From: an uncultured Prevotella sp.
GTDB taxonomy: Bacteria; Bacteroidota; Bacteroidia; Bacteroidales; Bacteroidaceae
Direction of reading: 5' to 3'
Assembly: GCA_944320235.1 (NCBI GenBank)
Contig: CALUGQ010000008.1
Location: 1-64,000 of the forward strand
DNA length: 64,000 nucleotides
The first letter of the stretch is position 1; the number at the start of each line of letters is the position of its first letter. The notes below the pieces were generated by a model. The model worked only from the letters and a program-made list of their open reading frames with translations. It was not told the DNA's origin and ran no database searches. A program made the position numbers and the translations under genes. Positions 51,964-62,300 of this stretch are shown piece after piece.

Positions 51964-53691
51964 TCAGAAATTAAAGTTGTAAGACATCGTTACACCCTTG
52001 GTGGCCGGCACCCAGCGGCAAACGCCGCCCGAGCAGTTCATGCCGGCGCGTGTGCGGGCATAGCCCACCTGGAGGCGGTGCGCCCCCTTTGCAAAGGTGA
52101 CGGAACCATTGTAATAATGTATCTCGTCGCCGATGCTGTACTCATCGGACACGGTGAACATGAGGTATGGCAGCACTGAGAGTTCGAGCAGTCCGAACAC
52201 GCAGTCGCAGTCGCCCTCCTCGTTGTTCTGGCCGGAAGTCATGTCAAGGTACTGGGCCTCGGCACGCAGTGTGAACTTGTTGTTGAACTGGTACTTGGCC
52301 TCTGCCACGTAGATATTGTTGTGGAGCATCCCGCCATGGCCCTCAACAGCCGTCTTGTTGTAGAACTGGTTCATGTACATGAGGTTGAGCTTGAAAGCAC
52401 TGGTGACTTTCTTCTCAATCTGCACGTTGAAGTCCTGGTAGTACTTTGAGCTGCCCCACTTGAAGAAGGGCGAGCCGTAGCCGTCGGTACCGAAATAGTA
52501 GCCGTTGAGCCCCTGCAGCACCCCGTCGGCAGTGCGGACATTCTGCGCAATGGAATGCACGTAGGAGAAGTTGGCCTTAACCTTGGTGCCATACTTGCCG
52601 CCAAGCGGCGTGTGGCGCTTGAAGTTGTAGGCCACCTCTGCCTGGTAAGCCCACTCGCCATCGGGATTGGTGGCATAGGGATAGCGCGAGGCCAGGGCGT
52701 AGGTGTGCTCCATGGTGAATGCGGGCAGGTGGTTGATGTACGAGGAGTTCTCAGACATCGACGGAAGCGTGCGGCGGCTTCGGAAAGCCATGTTGTCGCT
52801 GCGCTTGGCCTGCACGAGCACGCTCATGCCGCGCTTGGAATAGCTGGCGGAGAGCATGGCGACGTATCCCTTGCGGTAGATGTAGTCGTTGCCCTGCGCG
52901 GGGTCCTGCGTCTTCTGCGCGTACTCTGCGAGCACGTTCCAGTTGCCGGTCTGCAGGCGTGCCCGAACGTCAAACGCCTGCACGTTCTCGGGGAAGTTGA
53001 GCCGCTTGGTGCCGTCGTAGCTTGCGATAAGCTCCTCTTCGGGTTCATGCTTGTTTACAAACGATGCCCCGAGGGTGAGATACGTATTGCCTTCGCGCAT
53101 GCTCTTGAACCACTGCTCCACATTCAACTCCACGTCGCCACCGGCTATCCACGAGTCATTGAGCCCCTCGAAAGGCCCACCGTCGTGCCAATAGCGGCGC
53201 TGCTTGCCGGCAAGCACCTTGACCGTTGCCCAGTTGAAAGGCTTGTAGACAAGGCGGCCGCCGAGCAACGAGTTGTCTATGCCAAGGCTGCGCTCCTCAT
53301 ATGTGCGGAGGATGAAGCCCGAACCGAACTGCTCGTAGAAATTTCCTGCGGTAAGCTCAAGGTTCTTGTACTTGCCCTTGACATAAATATACGGAATGCC
53401 CCAGCCCTTGTAATCGGGCTCAAAGCCTGGCAGCGGATGGTCAAGGTATTCAACTCTTGCACCGGCGTCAATGTACTTGCTCGACAGATTGACCTCGCCA
53501 AAGGTGTTGGTAAGGGCGAACTCACTGTAATCCTCGGCGCCAATCTTTGCATCAGCTTGGGGTATCAATATGTCGCTCTGGATGCTACCCGTTATCTGCA
53601 CTTTGCCTGCACCACTGTCTTCCTGCGCAAATGCAGGCACAGCGGCGCTGGCAAGGCAAGCGCAAAGGGATATGAATCTAAAGAGTCTCAA
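51964..53691 (-). CDS. DUF6029-like outer-membrane beta-barrel protein
   Basis: 575 residues. Signal peptide (MRLFRFISLCACLASAAVPAFA), then QITGSIQSDILIPQADAKIGAEDYSEFALTNTF and a long chain of alternating strands rich in Tyr, Trp and Gly, ending in the aromatic GVTMSYNFNF expected for an outer-membrane barrel. It resembles the DUF6029 family found beside Omp28 and TlpA genes in Bacteroidales. No plug domain, so it is not TonB-dependent. It lies 22 bases after tlpA. A paired cysteine cluster (GDCDCVFG, CSGGVC) near the C-terminus is unusual for a barrel. Confidence 0.8.
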   Translation of the reverse strand: MRLFRFISLCACLASAAVPAFAQEDSGAGKVQITGSIQSDILIPQADAKIGAEDYSEFALTNTFGEVNLSSKYIDAGARVEYLDHPLPGFEPDYKGWGIPYIYVKGKYKNLELTAGNFYEQFGSGFILRTYEERSLGIDNSLLGGRLVYKPFNWATVKVLAGKQRRYWHDGGPFEGLNDSWIAGGDVELNVEQWFKSMREGNTYLTLGASFVNKHEPEEELIASYDGTKRLNFPENVQAFDVRARLQTGNWNVLAEYAQKTQDPAQGNDYIYRKGYVAMLSASYSKRGMSVLVQAKRSDNMAFRSRRTLPSMSENSSYINHLPAFTMEHTYALASRYPYATNPDGEWAYQAEVAYNFKRHTPLGGKYGTKVKANFSYVHSIAQNVRTADGVLQGLNGYYFGTDGYGSPFFKWGSSKYYQDFNVQIEKKVTSAFKLNLMYMNQFYNKTAVEGHGGMLHNNIYVAEAKYQFNNKFTLRAEAQYLDMTSGQNNEEGDCDCVFGLLELSVLPYLMFTVSDEYSIGDEIHYYNGSVTFAKGAHRLQVGYARTRAGMNCSGGVCRWVPATKGVTMSYNFNF

Positions 53692-53714
53692 GGCTGTTCG
53701 TTTTATTTATATGA

Positions 53715-54206
53715 CTATTTTACGAGTTCACGCACTTTCTCGATAAGCTCGTTCTCGGCACCGTCGGTGTACCCATTGTGCTTGTAAACGATGTTACCCT
53801 TGCCGTCTACAATGAGCACGTATGGTATCATCTGTATGCCAAGGGCGCGCTTGAAGTCGCTGTTGGGGTCGAGCAGCACGTCGTATTCCCAGCCGTTGCT
53901 GTCGACGAGGGGCTTCACCTTGTTGATGTTCTGTGCCTGGTCGATGCTCACGGCGATGAGCTTGACGCCGGTCTCGTCCTGCCAGTCGGCATACACTTCA
54001 CTTATGGCGGACAGCTCGCGGTTGCAGGGCTTGCACCAAGTGGCGAAGAAAGAGATGATGAACGGCTTGCCGCCGTTCGACAGCTGGTCGGTCTGCACGG
54101 TCTTGCCGTTGATGTCCTTCAGCGTAACAGCCGGAAGGGTCTGCGCTCCAGCCACACTTACGATGGCAAGGAAAGCCACAATTAACAAAGCTTTAAGATT
54201 CTTCAT
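53715..54206 (-). CDS. TlpA-family periplasmic thioredoxin-like protein
   Basis: 163 residues. Signal peptide (MKNLKALLIVAFLAIVSVAGA), then a thioredoxin fold with the active site WCKPC (C58, C61) in FIISFFATWCKPCNRELSAI. The cis-proline region is IQMIPYVLIVDGKG. Such proteins reduce or exchange disulfides in periplasmic or surface partners. It is the first gene after an intergenic hairpin and is tightly packed with the DUF6029-like and Omp28 genes, whose products carry cysteine pairs that could be its clients. Confidence 0.92.
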   Translation of the reverse strand: MKNLKALLIVAFLAIVSVAGAQTLPAVTLKDINGKTVQTDQLSNGGKPFIISFFATWCKPCNRELSAISEVYADWQDETGVKLIAVSIDQAQNINKVKPLVDSNGWEYDVLLDPNSDFKRALGIQMIPYVLIVDGKGNIVYKHNGYTDGAENELIEKVRELVK

Positions 54207-54236
54207 GATGTCTCGGATTTTAAATGGTTATAATGC

Positions 54237-54265
54237 CCGCACCATGCCTTGCAGGTAAGGTGCGG
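54237..54265. terminator. Internal hairpin between the BACON and TlpA genes
   Basis: CCGCACC (54237-54243) pairs with GGTGCGG (54259-54265) in the 71-base spacer. No T-run follows on the minus strand, so it may attenuate or process the transcript, dividing the locus into a SusCD half and a redox/barrel half. Confidence 0.5.
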
Positions 54266-54277
54266 ACATTGGAAAAT

Positions 54278-55411
54278 CTATCGCAATACGTAAGTCGACG
54301 CAGGATTGGCTACGGCCTCACGAGTAAGATAGGGAGTGTACATTTCCATCATGTTGGTTCCCAAATCCCGGTGCTCGGACAAATCGGGGATACCCGTCTC
54401 ACGTTCCGACTCGGACCACTTGCTTTGATCTGAAGCATCATTGCCGAAGCTGAAGTTGCGGAACATAAATCTCTCAACTTCGTAACCGCCGATAGTGCCA
54501 AAGAAGCGGGCAGACAGCGAACCATCTGCTGCAACCTCCATTGGAGCAGTGACTCTATAGCTGTCTAAATAGCTCGACCAATAGGTCATGCCTGACTCAT
54601 CGGGTGACGTGCCAAACACTAGATATACATAATCCATCGTCTCAGAACGTCCGACATACTGTCCACACTGTATCGTGAAACTTGCGGTATATGGATCGAA
54701 AGTGATTGGTATGTCCAAAGTGGTAAAACTTAACAACCCATCGGACAGAGTGACATTAGCGCTGCGCTCCCTACCATTGGCCATGGTATAATGCAAGCGG
54801 TACGTTCCAGCAACATCCTTGTCGAAGTCAGCCTGAACGATTTTGATGGAATCAGAGAAATCGCCAGATACTACAGTCACATAGTCTATACGAGGAGAAC
54901 CTGTTGTGTTTGCAGTGACACTGAGCACGATGGAGTCTCCTTCTATTGTTGCCGTAGCCCAGTCAGGGGTTTCTGCTACACTAAGGTCGACATTGCTCAC
55001 AATGCTATACTTGTGGGTTGAAGCCTCGTCTGTCTGTACGGCTATACCTTTCGTTTCCAGCTGCACAACAACTCCACGCTGTATGATGGAAAGTGCTTCT
55101 GTTTCACCACCATAACTGAGGACCAGCTGTGCCGAACGGCCACTGATTGTGGGATTTTGGGTAACTGAAACCACTACGGAATCGCCATCGACAGAAGCTG
55201 TACACCAGTCTGCCGTGGTGCGTGCTGTCACTGTTCCTGGAGCAGAGAACTTCACGACACCTCTGTCTGCACGGGCATTGAAGCTCAAATTGCTGCTTAC
55301 GATAGATATTGACGATGTGTGCTCGTAAGGATTGTCTACGTCATCATCGCACGAAACGAAGCCCAGGGTACAGCAACCAAGCAACAATGCAGAATAAAAT
55401 ATCTTGTTCAT
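54278..55411 (-). CDS. BACON-domain lipoprotein
   Basis: 377 residues. Lipobox LGFVSC (C21) is followed by two consecutive BACON-type immunoglobulin-like domains. The first, about 45-115, has FSAPGTVTARTTADWCTASVDGDSVVVSV. The second, about 118-195, has SNVDLSVAETPDWATATIEGDSIVLSV. A C-terminal beta-rich domain (about 200-377, AGTYRLHYTMANGRERSANVTLS) resembles those of other lipoproteins in SusCD loci. BACON domains often act as spacers or ligand-binding modules at the cell surface. It follows the DUF4302 gene by 5 bases. Confidence 0.85.
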   Translation of the reverse strand: MNKIFYSALLLGCCTLGFVSCDDDVDNPYEHTSSISIVSSNLSFNARADRGVVKFSAPGTVTARTTADWCTASVDGDSVVVSVTQNPTISGRSAQLVLSYGGETEALSIIQRGVVVQLETKGIAVQTDEASTHKYSIVSNVDLSVAETPDWATATIEGDSIVLSVTANTTGSPRIDYVTVVSGDFSDSIKIVQADFDKDVAGTYRLHYTMANGRERSANVTLSDGLLSFTTLDIPITFDPYTASFTIQCGQYVGRSETMDYVYLVFGTSPDESGMTYWSSYLDSYRVTAPMEVAADGSLSARFFGTIGGYEVERFMFRNFSFGNDASDQSKWSESERETGIPDLSEHRDLGTNMMEMYTPYLTREAVANPASTYVLR

Positions 55412-55416
55412 AATGA

Positions 55417-56742
55417 TTAATCAACTTTAGTTAAAGACCTTACCATATCAATTGCACTAGTCATGAGGCCAAAATACCAACTCTCATGAGCCTGGAACCA
55501 ATCAGAAGACTGTTCGCCGGTCATGGCAGAACCATCGCGGAAAGCCCAGAGGCAGAAACCTGCGGAAATGAAATCCTCGTAAGAATTGGTCTCAGGCAAA
55601 TAGACGGGATTCTCTTCGTCCTCGTTCCAGCAAAGAAGCAGGCCAGCCTCAGGTGCCCAGGTAACGGTAGAAGACTTATTGTCAAGCATACAAAGATGTA
55701 CCTCAACACCGCTCACTTCACCAAGAGTCTGCGTCCTGATTTCCAAAGCACCACGGCCACGGTTATAAAGGCACTCAATGTCATAATTGTCATTAAGGCC
55801 CGTCATGCGGTATGTTGAACCGTCATTGTTGCTCACGAGCTGCACACGGATTGTCTCAATGGCGTTGTCTGATTTTCCAAACGCAAGGTCATAGGTGCCA
55901 TCAAATGCCTCATAAGGACGCCAGTTTGACGGGGTGTAGCCTTGCATCACGAAGTCTGCGTTATCTACGTCGGTGCAAGTAAGCTTGTTGGTGGCTGCAT
56001 CAAACGCAAAGCCAGAAATAGGTTTCGGAGCGAAATCGACTGTCTTGTTGAAGCGGATACCAGTATCTGTGAACGTAAACGCGCAAGACTCATGCATCGA
56101 TGTGTCGTTGGGATTTACAAACTCTGCCTGACGGCTGTCCAAGTCAAACGTAGCGTTGATGGTCATGTCGCCTATAGTTCCCACACCAGAAGACACGATA
56201 AGGCTGTCACGCATGGCATTGACATCCTCAAGGTAAGCCTTTGCATCGCGCTGGAGAGGATGCAGGTAAATGAGATTGCCTGTACGTTTTCCCTTCATCA
56301 CGACAAGCTCAGGAGTAGCACTCATGATAAGGAACTCGAAATCAGCATGCTGGCCCTCATATTCGTCAGAACTGGGCGTGGCAAACTGGTGCAGCACCTG
56401 GTTGTACGTGTCGAAAGTGAGCACTGGTCCATTGTCGGTAGTCATTTTGTAATAAGACGTGTCGACAGTGTCTGTAGCCTCAGACATGGCCGTACAGGTA
56501 AGCGAATCGAACTTGACTATGAAAGCATAGCCACCGCTCGAGGATTCTTCGCCTATGTAATAGTCCATCACCCACCCGTTCTCTGCGCCGCGAAGCACGG
56601 CTTTTGCCTGCTTCATGGCAGCCTGGAGGCGTGCAGACGAAGAATCGCCAAACACTTCGTCATCGTCTTTCAAGCACGAGGTGAAAGCCACGGCAGAAAC
56701 GACGAGCAACAATATCATCGAAAAAAAGTTCTTAGTCTTCAT
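55417..56742 (-). CDS. DUF4302 domain lipoprotein
   Basis: 441 residues from ATG at 56742 (an in-frame TTG two codons earlier would overlap the upstream stop). Lipobox VAFTSC is followed by the DUF4302 opening ARLQAAMKQAKAVLRGAENGWVMDYYIG, and later FDTYNQVLHQFATPSSDEYEGQHADFEFLIM and GKRTGNLIYLHPL. DUF4302 proteins are typically encoded beside the zinc-metallopeptidase lipoprotein and SusCD, exactly as here. Molecular function unknown; surface exposure is likely. It starts 2 bases after the metallopeptidase stop. Confidence 0.87.
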   Translation of the reverse strand: MKTKNFFSMILLLVVSAVAFTSCLKDDDEVFGDSSSARLQAAMKQAKAVLRGAENGWVMDYYIGEESSSGGYAFIVKFDSLTCTAMSEATDTVDTSYYKMTTDNGPVLTFDTYNQVLHQFATPSSDEYEGQHADFEFLIMSATPELVVMKGKRTGNLIYLHPLQRDAKAYLEDVNAMRDSLIVSSGVGTIGDMTINATFDLDSRQAEFVNPNDTSMHESCAFTFTDTGIRFNKTVDFAPKPISGFAFDAATNKLTCTDVDNADFVMQGYTPSNWRPYEAFDGTYDLAFGKSDNAIETIRVQLVSNNDGSTYRMTGLNDNYDIECLYNRGRGALEIRTQTLGEVSGVEVHLCMLDNKSSTVTWAPEAGLLLCWNEDEENPVYLPETNSYEDFISAGFCLWAFRDGSAMTGEQSSDWFQAHESWYFGLMTSAIDMVRSLTKVD

Positions 56743-56744
56743 AA

Positions 56745-57674
56745 TCAATCAGCTTCATTAATTGTTACATCAACATCCGACAAATCTATCTTGCCGTCAA
56801 CGATGTCCTGTTCACGGCGCAACACAGACTCTCGCAGTTCATCGAGGTCGATGTGGAAAGTGGTCATCATATAATCCTTCACCATTTGGAGCTTGGCCTC
56901 AAGGTAGTCACGGCCGGGCTGCGGGTTTTCAGCAGTGCCTGCGGCCTCCTGCATCCAAGCCTCCCACTGCTCGGCAGTGTTGGTTACGTAGGTTGACATC
57001 ATTTCTGCAAAGTCCTCAGAGTGAGAATGCTGTGCGTATGAAGTGATGAATCCACGCTCCAAGTAAGCCGAGTCGTTTGGAGAGTCGCTCCAGCTGTCAG
57101 CCACGTAACCCGTCGGGGTTATGAGCTGGTATGTTGCTGAGTAGTCGGTTGTCTGGTTGAGGATATGCGTAAACTCGTGGTGGATGGTCTTGAGATAGTA
57201 AGTGTTGAGGTCGTTGAGGTCGTGCTTGTACATATCGATGTAGTTCACGCCCATGAGGTTAATCTTCTTGCCTCCCTCAGCAGTACCAAGCTCAAACGTT
57301 CCGTTGTTCATGTAATGCCACTCCCCCTCAAGGTAGAACAGCTTCGGGAAGTAATGGCGTGTGAAGTTGATGCCGGCAACCTCGTCGTAAGCTTCGACAC
57401 ATGAGTACTTGACTATGTGTGCCATCTCGATTGCCTGGTCATACTGCGCCGGCACGGTATAATAATCCTCGTCGCTCTCATTATACTCATACCGGTACTT
57501 TATCTCGATATTGTAAGGCTGCAGGTAGTTTACCTCAAGCCACTTGTCCAGCGGTGTCTGCTCCACTGCGTCGGCAGTGATGATACTTGTGGACTCAATA
57601 TCGTCATCAGAGCAGGCTGCGAAAGAGAAAGCCGCCCCTACCAGCAATAATGAATATATTATGTTCTTTTTCAT
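56745..57674 (-). CDS. Zinc-binding metallopeptidase lipoprotein (HExxH)
   Basis: 309 residues. Lipobox FAAC (C21) is followed by VEQTPLDKWLEVNYLQPYNIEIKYRY. The active-site helix LKTIHHEFTHILNQ has H166, E167 and H170. A glutamate-rich helix (SEDFAEMMSTYV) about 60 residues on supplies the likely third ligand. This is the putative zinc-binding metallopeptidase family (Peptidase_Mx1 type) found with SusCD and DUF4302 in Bacteroidetes. It probably cuts proteins or peptides at the cell surface for uptake by the neighbouring SusC-type channel. The spacing of 39 bases after susD fits one operon. Confidence 0.9.
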   Translation of the reverse strand: MKKNIIYSLLLVGAAFSFAACSDDDIESTSIITADAVEQTPLDKWLEVNYLQPYNIEIKYRYEYNESDEDYYTVPAQYDQAIEMAHIVKYSCVEAYDEVAGINFTRHYFPKLFYLEGEWHYMNNGTFELGTAEGGKKINLMGVNYIDMYKHDLNDLNTYYLKTIHHEFTHILNQTTDYSATYQLITPTGYVADSWSDSPNDSAYLERGFITSYAQHSHSEDFAEMMSTYVTNTAEQWEAWMQEAAGTAENPQPGRDYLEAKLQMVKDYMMTTFHIDLDELRESVLRREQDIVDGKIDLSDVDVTINEAD

Positions 57675-57713
57675 TTTGTGTTCTGTTATGAATTACACTT
57701 GTACTCGCAGATG

Positions 57714-59306
57714 TCAGCGCGGGTTGGCCTGCATTCCTGCCTGAATGACGATTGACGGCAACTGTATGGCCCTGCGCAGGTCGCTGGTGGTCAAGGAGTC
57801 TGTTACCTCCATTGGCTCGCTGAGGGCATCCATTGTGCGCCGTGTGATATTTATGCCGTAACGCTTTATGTCGAACCAGCGGTAGCCTTCATACACCGTC
57901 TCAAGTCTCTTGAAGTCGAGCACGCACTGAAGCAAGCTTTCCTGCACGCTGCCCTCAGCATCGATTGCGAAGCTTGGGTGGAGATGCTTCTTGGGTGTCG
58001 GCGTGAATGAATCAGAGTAAGTGAGGCCATTGAAATAAGCCTGCACGTTCGCTGGAGTGAGGGTCATGTTTGACGTCGTCCAGTTCTGCATCCACATCGT
58101 GAGGTCGGCACAGGCCTTGTCATACTCTTTCAACATTATGTAAGCCTCAGCGCGCTCGAGGAGGGTGAGGTCAGCTTTGAAAGCCGGATAGACGGTGCGG
58201 TAATAACCGGTTTTGTTCACTGGGTCCAGTTCCTCGAAGAGGTAAGGCAGCTTGGCCACGAGCACCCTGTCGAGCGCACCTCCCTTGAATTCCAACGGGC
58301 GGCACCTCATCATTGACGAGCTGCCCCATACGTGCGGAGCCCCAATGGTCTCTGTCTCGGAGATGAAACTGTTATGCGAATAGCGGCTCAGGTAGCTGTA
58401 GTTTGCCGACCAGATGCCCATTGCCGAAATTGCAGTGACGAGAAGCAAGTTAGAGTTTGCCGTTGCGTCGATATAAAGATTGGTTCGCGGGGTGAGGTCG
58501 TTGGTTATACCATATGACTCCATCTCGTCCCAGTCGCGCAGCATTGACCTGGGGTTGGTGCCAAGGCAGGCGGTAGCATACTCGACAACCTTGTCCCACT
58601 TCTCATAAAAGAGATAGAAACGGGCGGCGAATGCATAGGCTGCCTGCGTGTTGAAGTGATACTTGGGCACCTTGAGGTGAGTGTCGCCGAGCATCGGCAG
58701 TGCCTCCTGTATGTCCTTGTCTATCATCTCGTAGACGTATGCCACCGTGCCACGGTCGTACTTCGGGTTTACGGTAGTCTCAGGTTTCGTGACATACGGA
58801 ATGCCAATGTCTGTCGAGCTGGTCTGCTCATTATAGTTCAAGCAAAACTCGTTGACGAGGATAAAATGGGCGTATGCGCGGCAAAGCAGTGCCTCGGCCA
58901 TGGCCTCGCGCAGCTCGGTAGTCGTGGGGCCACCCAGTTGCTCGATGGCCTCAAGGGCCTGGTTGGCAGAGGCCACGCAGCGGTAGTGGTCCTCCCACAG
59001 GTTGCGCACACCGTCGTTGTCGTCTTCAGTGATAGCCTGCCAAAGGTAAGCCTGGCGCGCAAAACGGGAGTCGTACTGCGAATAGCGCTCGCCCATGTCA
59101 TCAATGTTGTCAGACATGCTCTCGTTGAGGTACCCGTAAAAGCTGTTCATGGGGTATGCAGATGTGATGAGGCTCACCACTTTGTCCTCAGAGTCAAGCT
59201 CTGTGCGGTTGTCGGGCATCTCGTCGAGGTAGCTGTCGCACGACGAAAGCGCACAGCCGAACAGGGCGGCGAGAGCGGCTGAATATAATATATTGTTCTT
59301 TTTCAT
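57714..59306 (-). CDS. SusD/RagB-family nutrient-binding lipoprotein
   Basis: 530 residues. Lipobox CALSSC (C23) leads into DSYLDEMPDNRTELDSEDKVVSLITSAYP, the standard SusD opening. TPR-like helices form the core (NQALEAIEQLGG, AEALLCRAYAHFILVNEFCLNY, FNTQAAYAFAARFYLFYEKWDKVVEYA). The C-terminal RWFDIKRYGI and a final helix are typical. SusD proteins cap the SusC channel and bind the incoming ligand. The ligand is unknown; the adjacent peptidase suggests peptides rather than glycans. It starts 15 bases after susC ends. Confidence 0.93.
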   Translation of the reverse strand: MKKNNILYSAALAALFGCALSSCDSYLDEMPDNRTELDSEDKVVSLITSAYPMNSFYGYLNESMSDNIDDMGERYSQYDSRFARQAYLWQAITEDDNDGVRNLWEDHYRCVASANQALEAIEQLGGPTTTELREAMAEALLCRAYAHFILVNEFCLNYNEQTSSTDIGIPYVTKPETTVNPKYDRGTVAYVYEMIDKDIQEALPMLGDTHLKVPKYHFNTQAAYAFAARFYLFYEKWDKVVEYATACLGTNPRSMLRDWDEMESYGITNDLTPRTNLYIDATANSNLLLVTAISAMGIWSANYSYLSRYSHNSFISETETIGAPHVWGSSSMMRCRPLEFKGGALDRVLVAKLPYLFEELDPVNKTGYYRTVYPAFKADLTLLERAEAYIMLKEYDKACADLTMWMQNWTTSNMTLTPANVQAYFNGLTYSDSFTPTPKKHLHPSFAIDAEGSVQESLLQCVLDFKRLETVYEGYRWFDIKRYGINITRRTMDALSEPMEVTDSLTTSDLRRAIQLPSIVIQAGMQANPR

Positions 59307-59321
59307 TGCTAACTACGTTAT

Positions 59322-62300
59322 TTAGATTCCTACTTTCAATGTAAGTGTGAATTGCTTCGGCATTGGCACGGCCACACCACCCGAATTGGTGAACTCGGGA
59401 TCCTGTCCGTTGAGCTTCTTGTCTGCATAGATGAGGAAGAGGTTGGTGGCCTGCAGCTTTAGCGACAGGTTGCTCAGCCTGAGTGACTCGACGATTGACT
59501 TCGGGAAGTCGTAGCCGAGCGATATTTCTTTCATGCGGATGAAGTCGCCCTTGGCTATGCGCTCCGTAGAGTAGTTGTATGCGTTGTATGCGTACGAGAG
59601 GTTTGCGTCAAGGTTGTTCTGGAGCTTGCTTGCGATGACCGGCACAGTGGTGTGCTTCTCGTCGCCAGGCGTGGTCCAGCGGTTGTTGAACTCCTTCGGG
59701 GTGGCGGTGAGGTCGTCGTACTCATTGGAGAATACCGGGTCGAGGCGCACTACGTTGCCAAAAGAGTATGTGATGAACACGTTGAGCGTGAAGTTCTTGT
59801 ACTTGAACACGTTGCCGAAGCTACCCATGTCGGTCGGGTCTACGCTGCCCTCATACTTCAGGAAGCCGAGCTTCTCCGGGTCGTTTTCCTGGAAGTAAAT
59901 GCCAGTGGTCGTGATGTTGCCGTCCTGGTCGAGGAATGTAGGCAATCCCTCCTCGTTGAGGCCCATGAACGGGATTGAGAAGAGGCTGCGCACAGGATAG
60001 CCCTCCATGGCGAAACCCGAGCCCGAGACGAGGTCGATGACACGGCTGTTGGTCTTAAGCTCTGTCACCTCGTTGTGGGTATGGCTGTATATGAAGTTTG
60101 TGCTCCAGGTAAAGTCATCCGTCTTTATGTTCGTGGTTGAGAGCGAAAGCTCCACTCCGCTTGACTTCATGGTGGCGATGTTGCCATACTTCTGCACCTC
60201 TCCGCCGGCTCCTGTGGTAGAGGCGATGCCGATGAGGTCGTAGTTGCGGCGGCTGTATGCGTCGAGCGTGAAGTTGATGCGGTTGTTGAGGAAGCCCATG
60301 TCCACGCCGAAGTTGAACTCGTGCTTCTTCTCGTAGGTAAGGTCCTCGTTGGCGAGCTGGTAGATGTAAAGCTCGGTCTCCTTCACGTCTGCGAACGGGC
60401 GCCAGGGGTTGTCGGCCATGATGACCACGCGCGAGTTGGTCACGTCTGACGGCCCGCGGTCGGCGGTAAGTGAGTAAGACAGGCGGAACGAGAGGTGCGA
60501 CATTGCCGGCTGCAGCTTCTTGAAGAACGGCTCCTCGTGCACGTTCCATGCGCCAGACACGTTCCATGTGGGCAACCAGCGTGCCGAGCGGCTTTTGCCC
60601 AAGCGGTTGGTGCCTTCATAGCGGAACGTTCCGTTGATTGAGTAGCGGCCCTTCCAAGAGTAGGTACCATTTGCAAAGTAGGCGGCGCTGCGCTCGTTGG
60701 TGTTGCTCAGCGTGTAGTAGTCGGTGTTGGTCTCCGAACTTTTCTTGAACACCTCATAGGCCCACGACGGAGTCTCGCCCATGGTGTACTGCATGCCCCA
60801 GCCGCGGAACCACGTGCTGTGGCGCTGCACGCTGTTGATTTCAAGTCCGGCATAGAGGTTCACGATGTGCTCGTCCTCGCCGAACACGTCGTTATACTGC
60901 GCCGTGGCGCGGAAGTCGTAGCCGAACATCCTGTTGTCCGTGCGGTCGAGTATACCGCCGTTGGGCAGCACAGTCACGGGCAGGGCGTATATGTCGTCAG
61001 GGTCGGTGTAGAGGTAGTTGTTGTTGTCGCGTATGGTCGAGGTGCTCATTGCGCGGTAAGCCATTGCCTGGTTCGACTCGTCCTTTATGTTGTGCTCCTG
61101 CGTCGTTGCGCTGTACTTCACGGCACCGAGAGCGGTCAGCTCCACCTTGGTGATGGGCTTGTAGCTCAGCTTGGCCTGCATGCGGAAGTCTACCACGTTG
61201 AGGTCGATGTAGTTGTTTTCCAGTTCATGGAAGATGTTGAACGGCGCATAGTTGCGGGTGTAGAACTCGTTGGGGTCGAGCGTGCGCGATGTGTTCAAGG
61301 CGTAAGAATACGGGTTGATGTCGAAAGCGCGGCTGACTTCTCCTGAAACGGGGTCGGTCGTTGCGCTGAGCGTTCCCGGGGCTGTCTGCTTGCGGTAAGA
61401 AGCGTTGCCGAGGATGCCGGCGGTGAGCTTCTTGGAGATGTTGTGGTTCACGTTGAAGTTGGCCGTGTAGCGCTCCACCTGGCTCTGCTTCGTCCATCCT
61501 GGGTCATACATGGCGCTGACAGAGGCGTAGTAGTTGCCCTTGTCCGTACCGCCTGACATGCTGACGGAGTGGGTGTGCTGTATGGAGTTGGAGAACAGCT
61601 CCTTGAACCAGTTCGTGTTGCGGTACTCTGCCGAGCGCAGGTAAGCAGCCCTTGCCTCGGGTGTGTTCACGAGGCCGAACTTGCCGGTGGTTTCATTGTA
61701 GGTGTTGATGAGTTCGTACATCTTTCCATACACTCCGCTGTTTGGCGCATTGGCCGTTTCGGCATAATTAAGGTAGCCTTTCTGCTGCAGCTCTTGGTAT
61801 ACCGACATCTGGTCTTGCGAATTCATGATGTTGAACGTGGAGTACGACGGGATGAGCCTCATGGTGTACTCTCCCGTGTAGCTGATGTGCGACTGCCCGG
61901 CCTTTCCTTTTTTCGTCGTGACGACAATCACGCCGGCCATGGCACGCGCACCATATATAGATGTGGCTGAACCATCCTTAAGTATCTGGAAGCTCTCGAT
62001 GTCGTCGGAGTTCAACCCGGCGATGGCAGAACTGATGAGGGTGTTCGCATCTCCAGAAGAGAGTTGGTCGGCGCTCACGTCCACCACGTCTTCCATTATC
62101 ACGCCGTCAACCACCCACAGTGGCTTCGAGCTTCCGTAAATGGAGGTGGCGCCGCGAACGCGAATCTTCGGGGCGGTACCGAACGTACCCGACACGTTCT
62201 GCACAGACACACCGGCGGCGCGGCCCTCAAGCGAGCGGCTGATGTCGGCCATACCGTCAATCTTGGCATTGCCTGCATCGATTTTCGTGGTAGAACCGGT

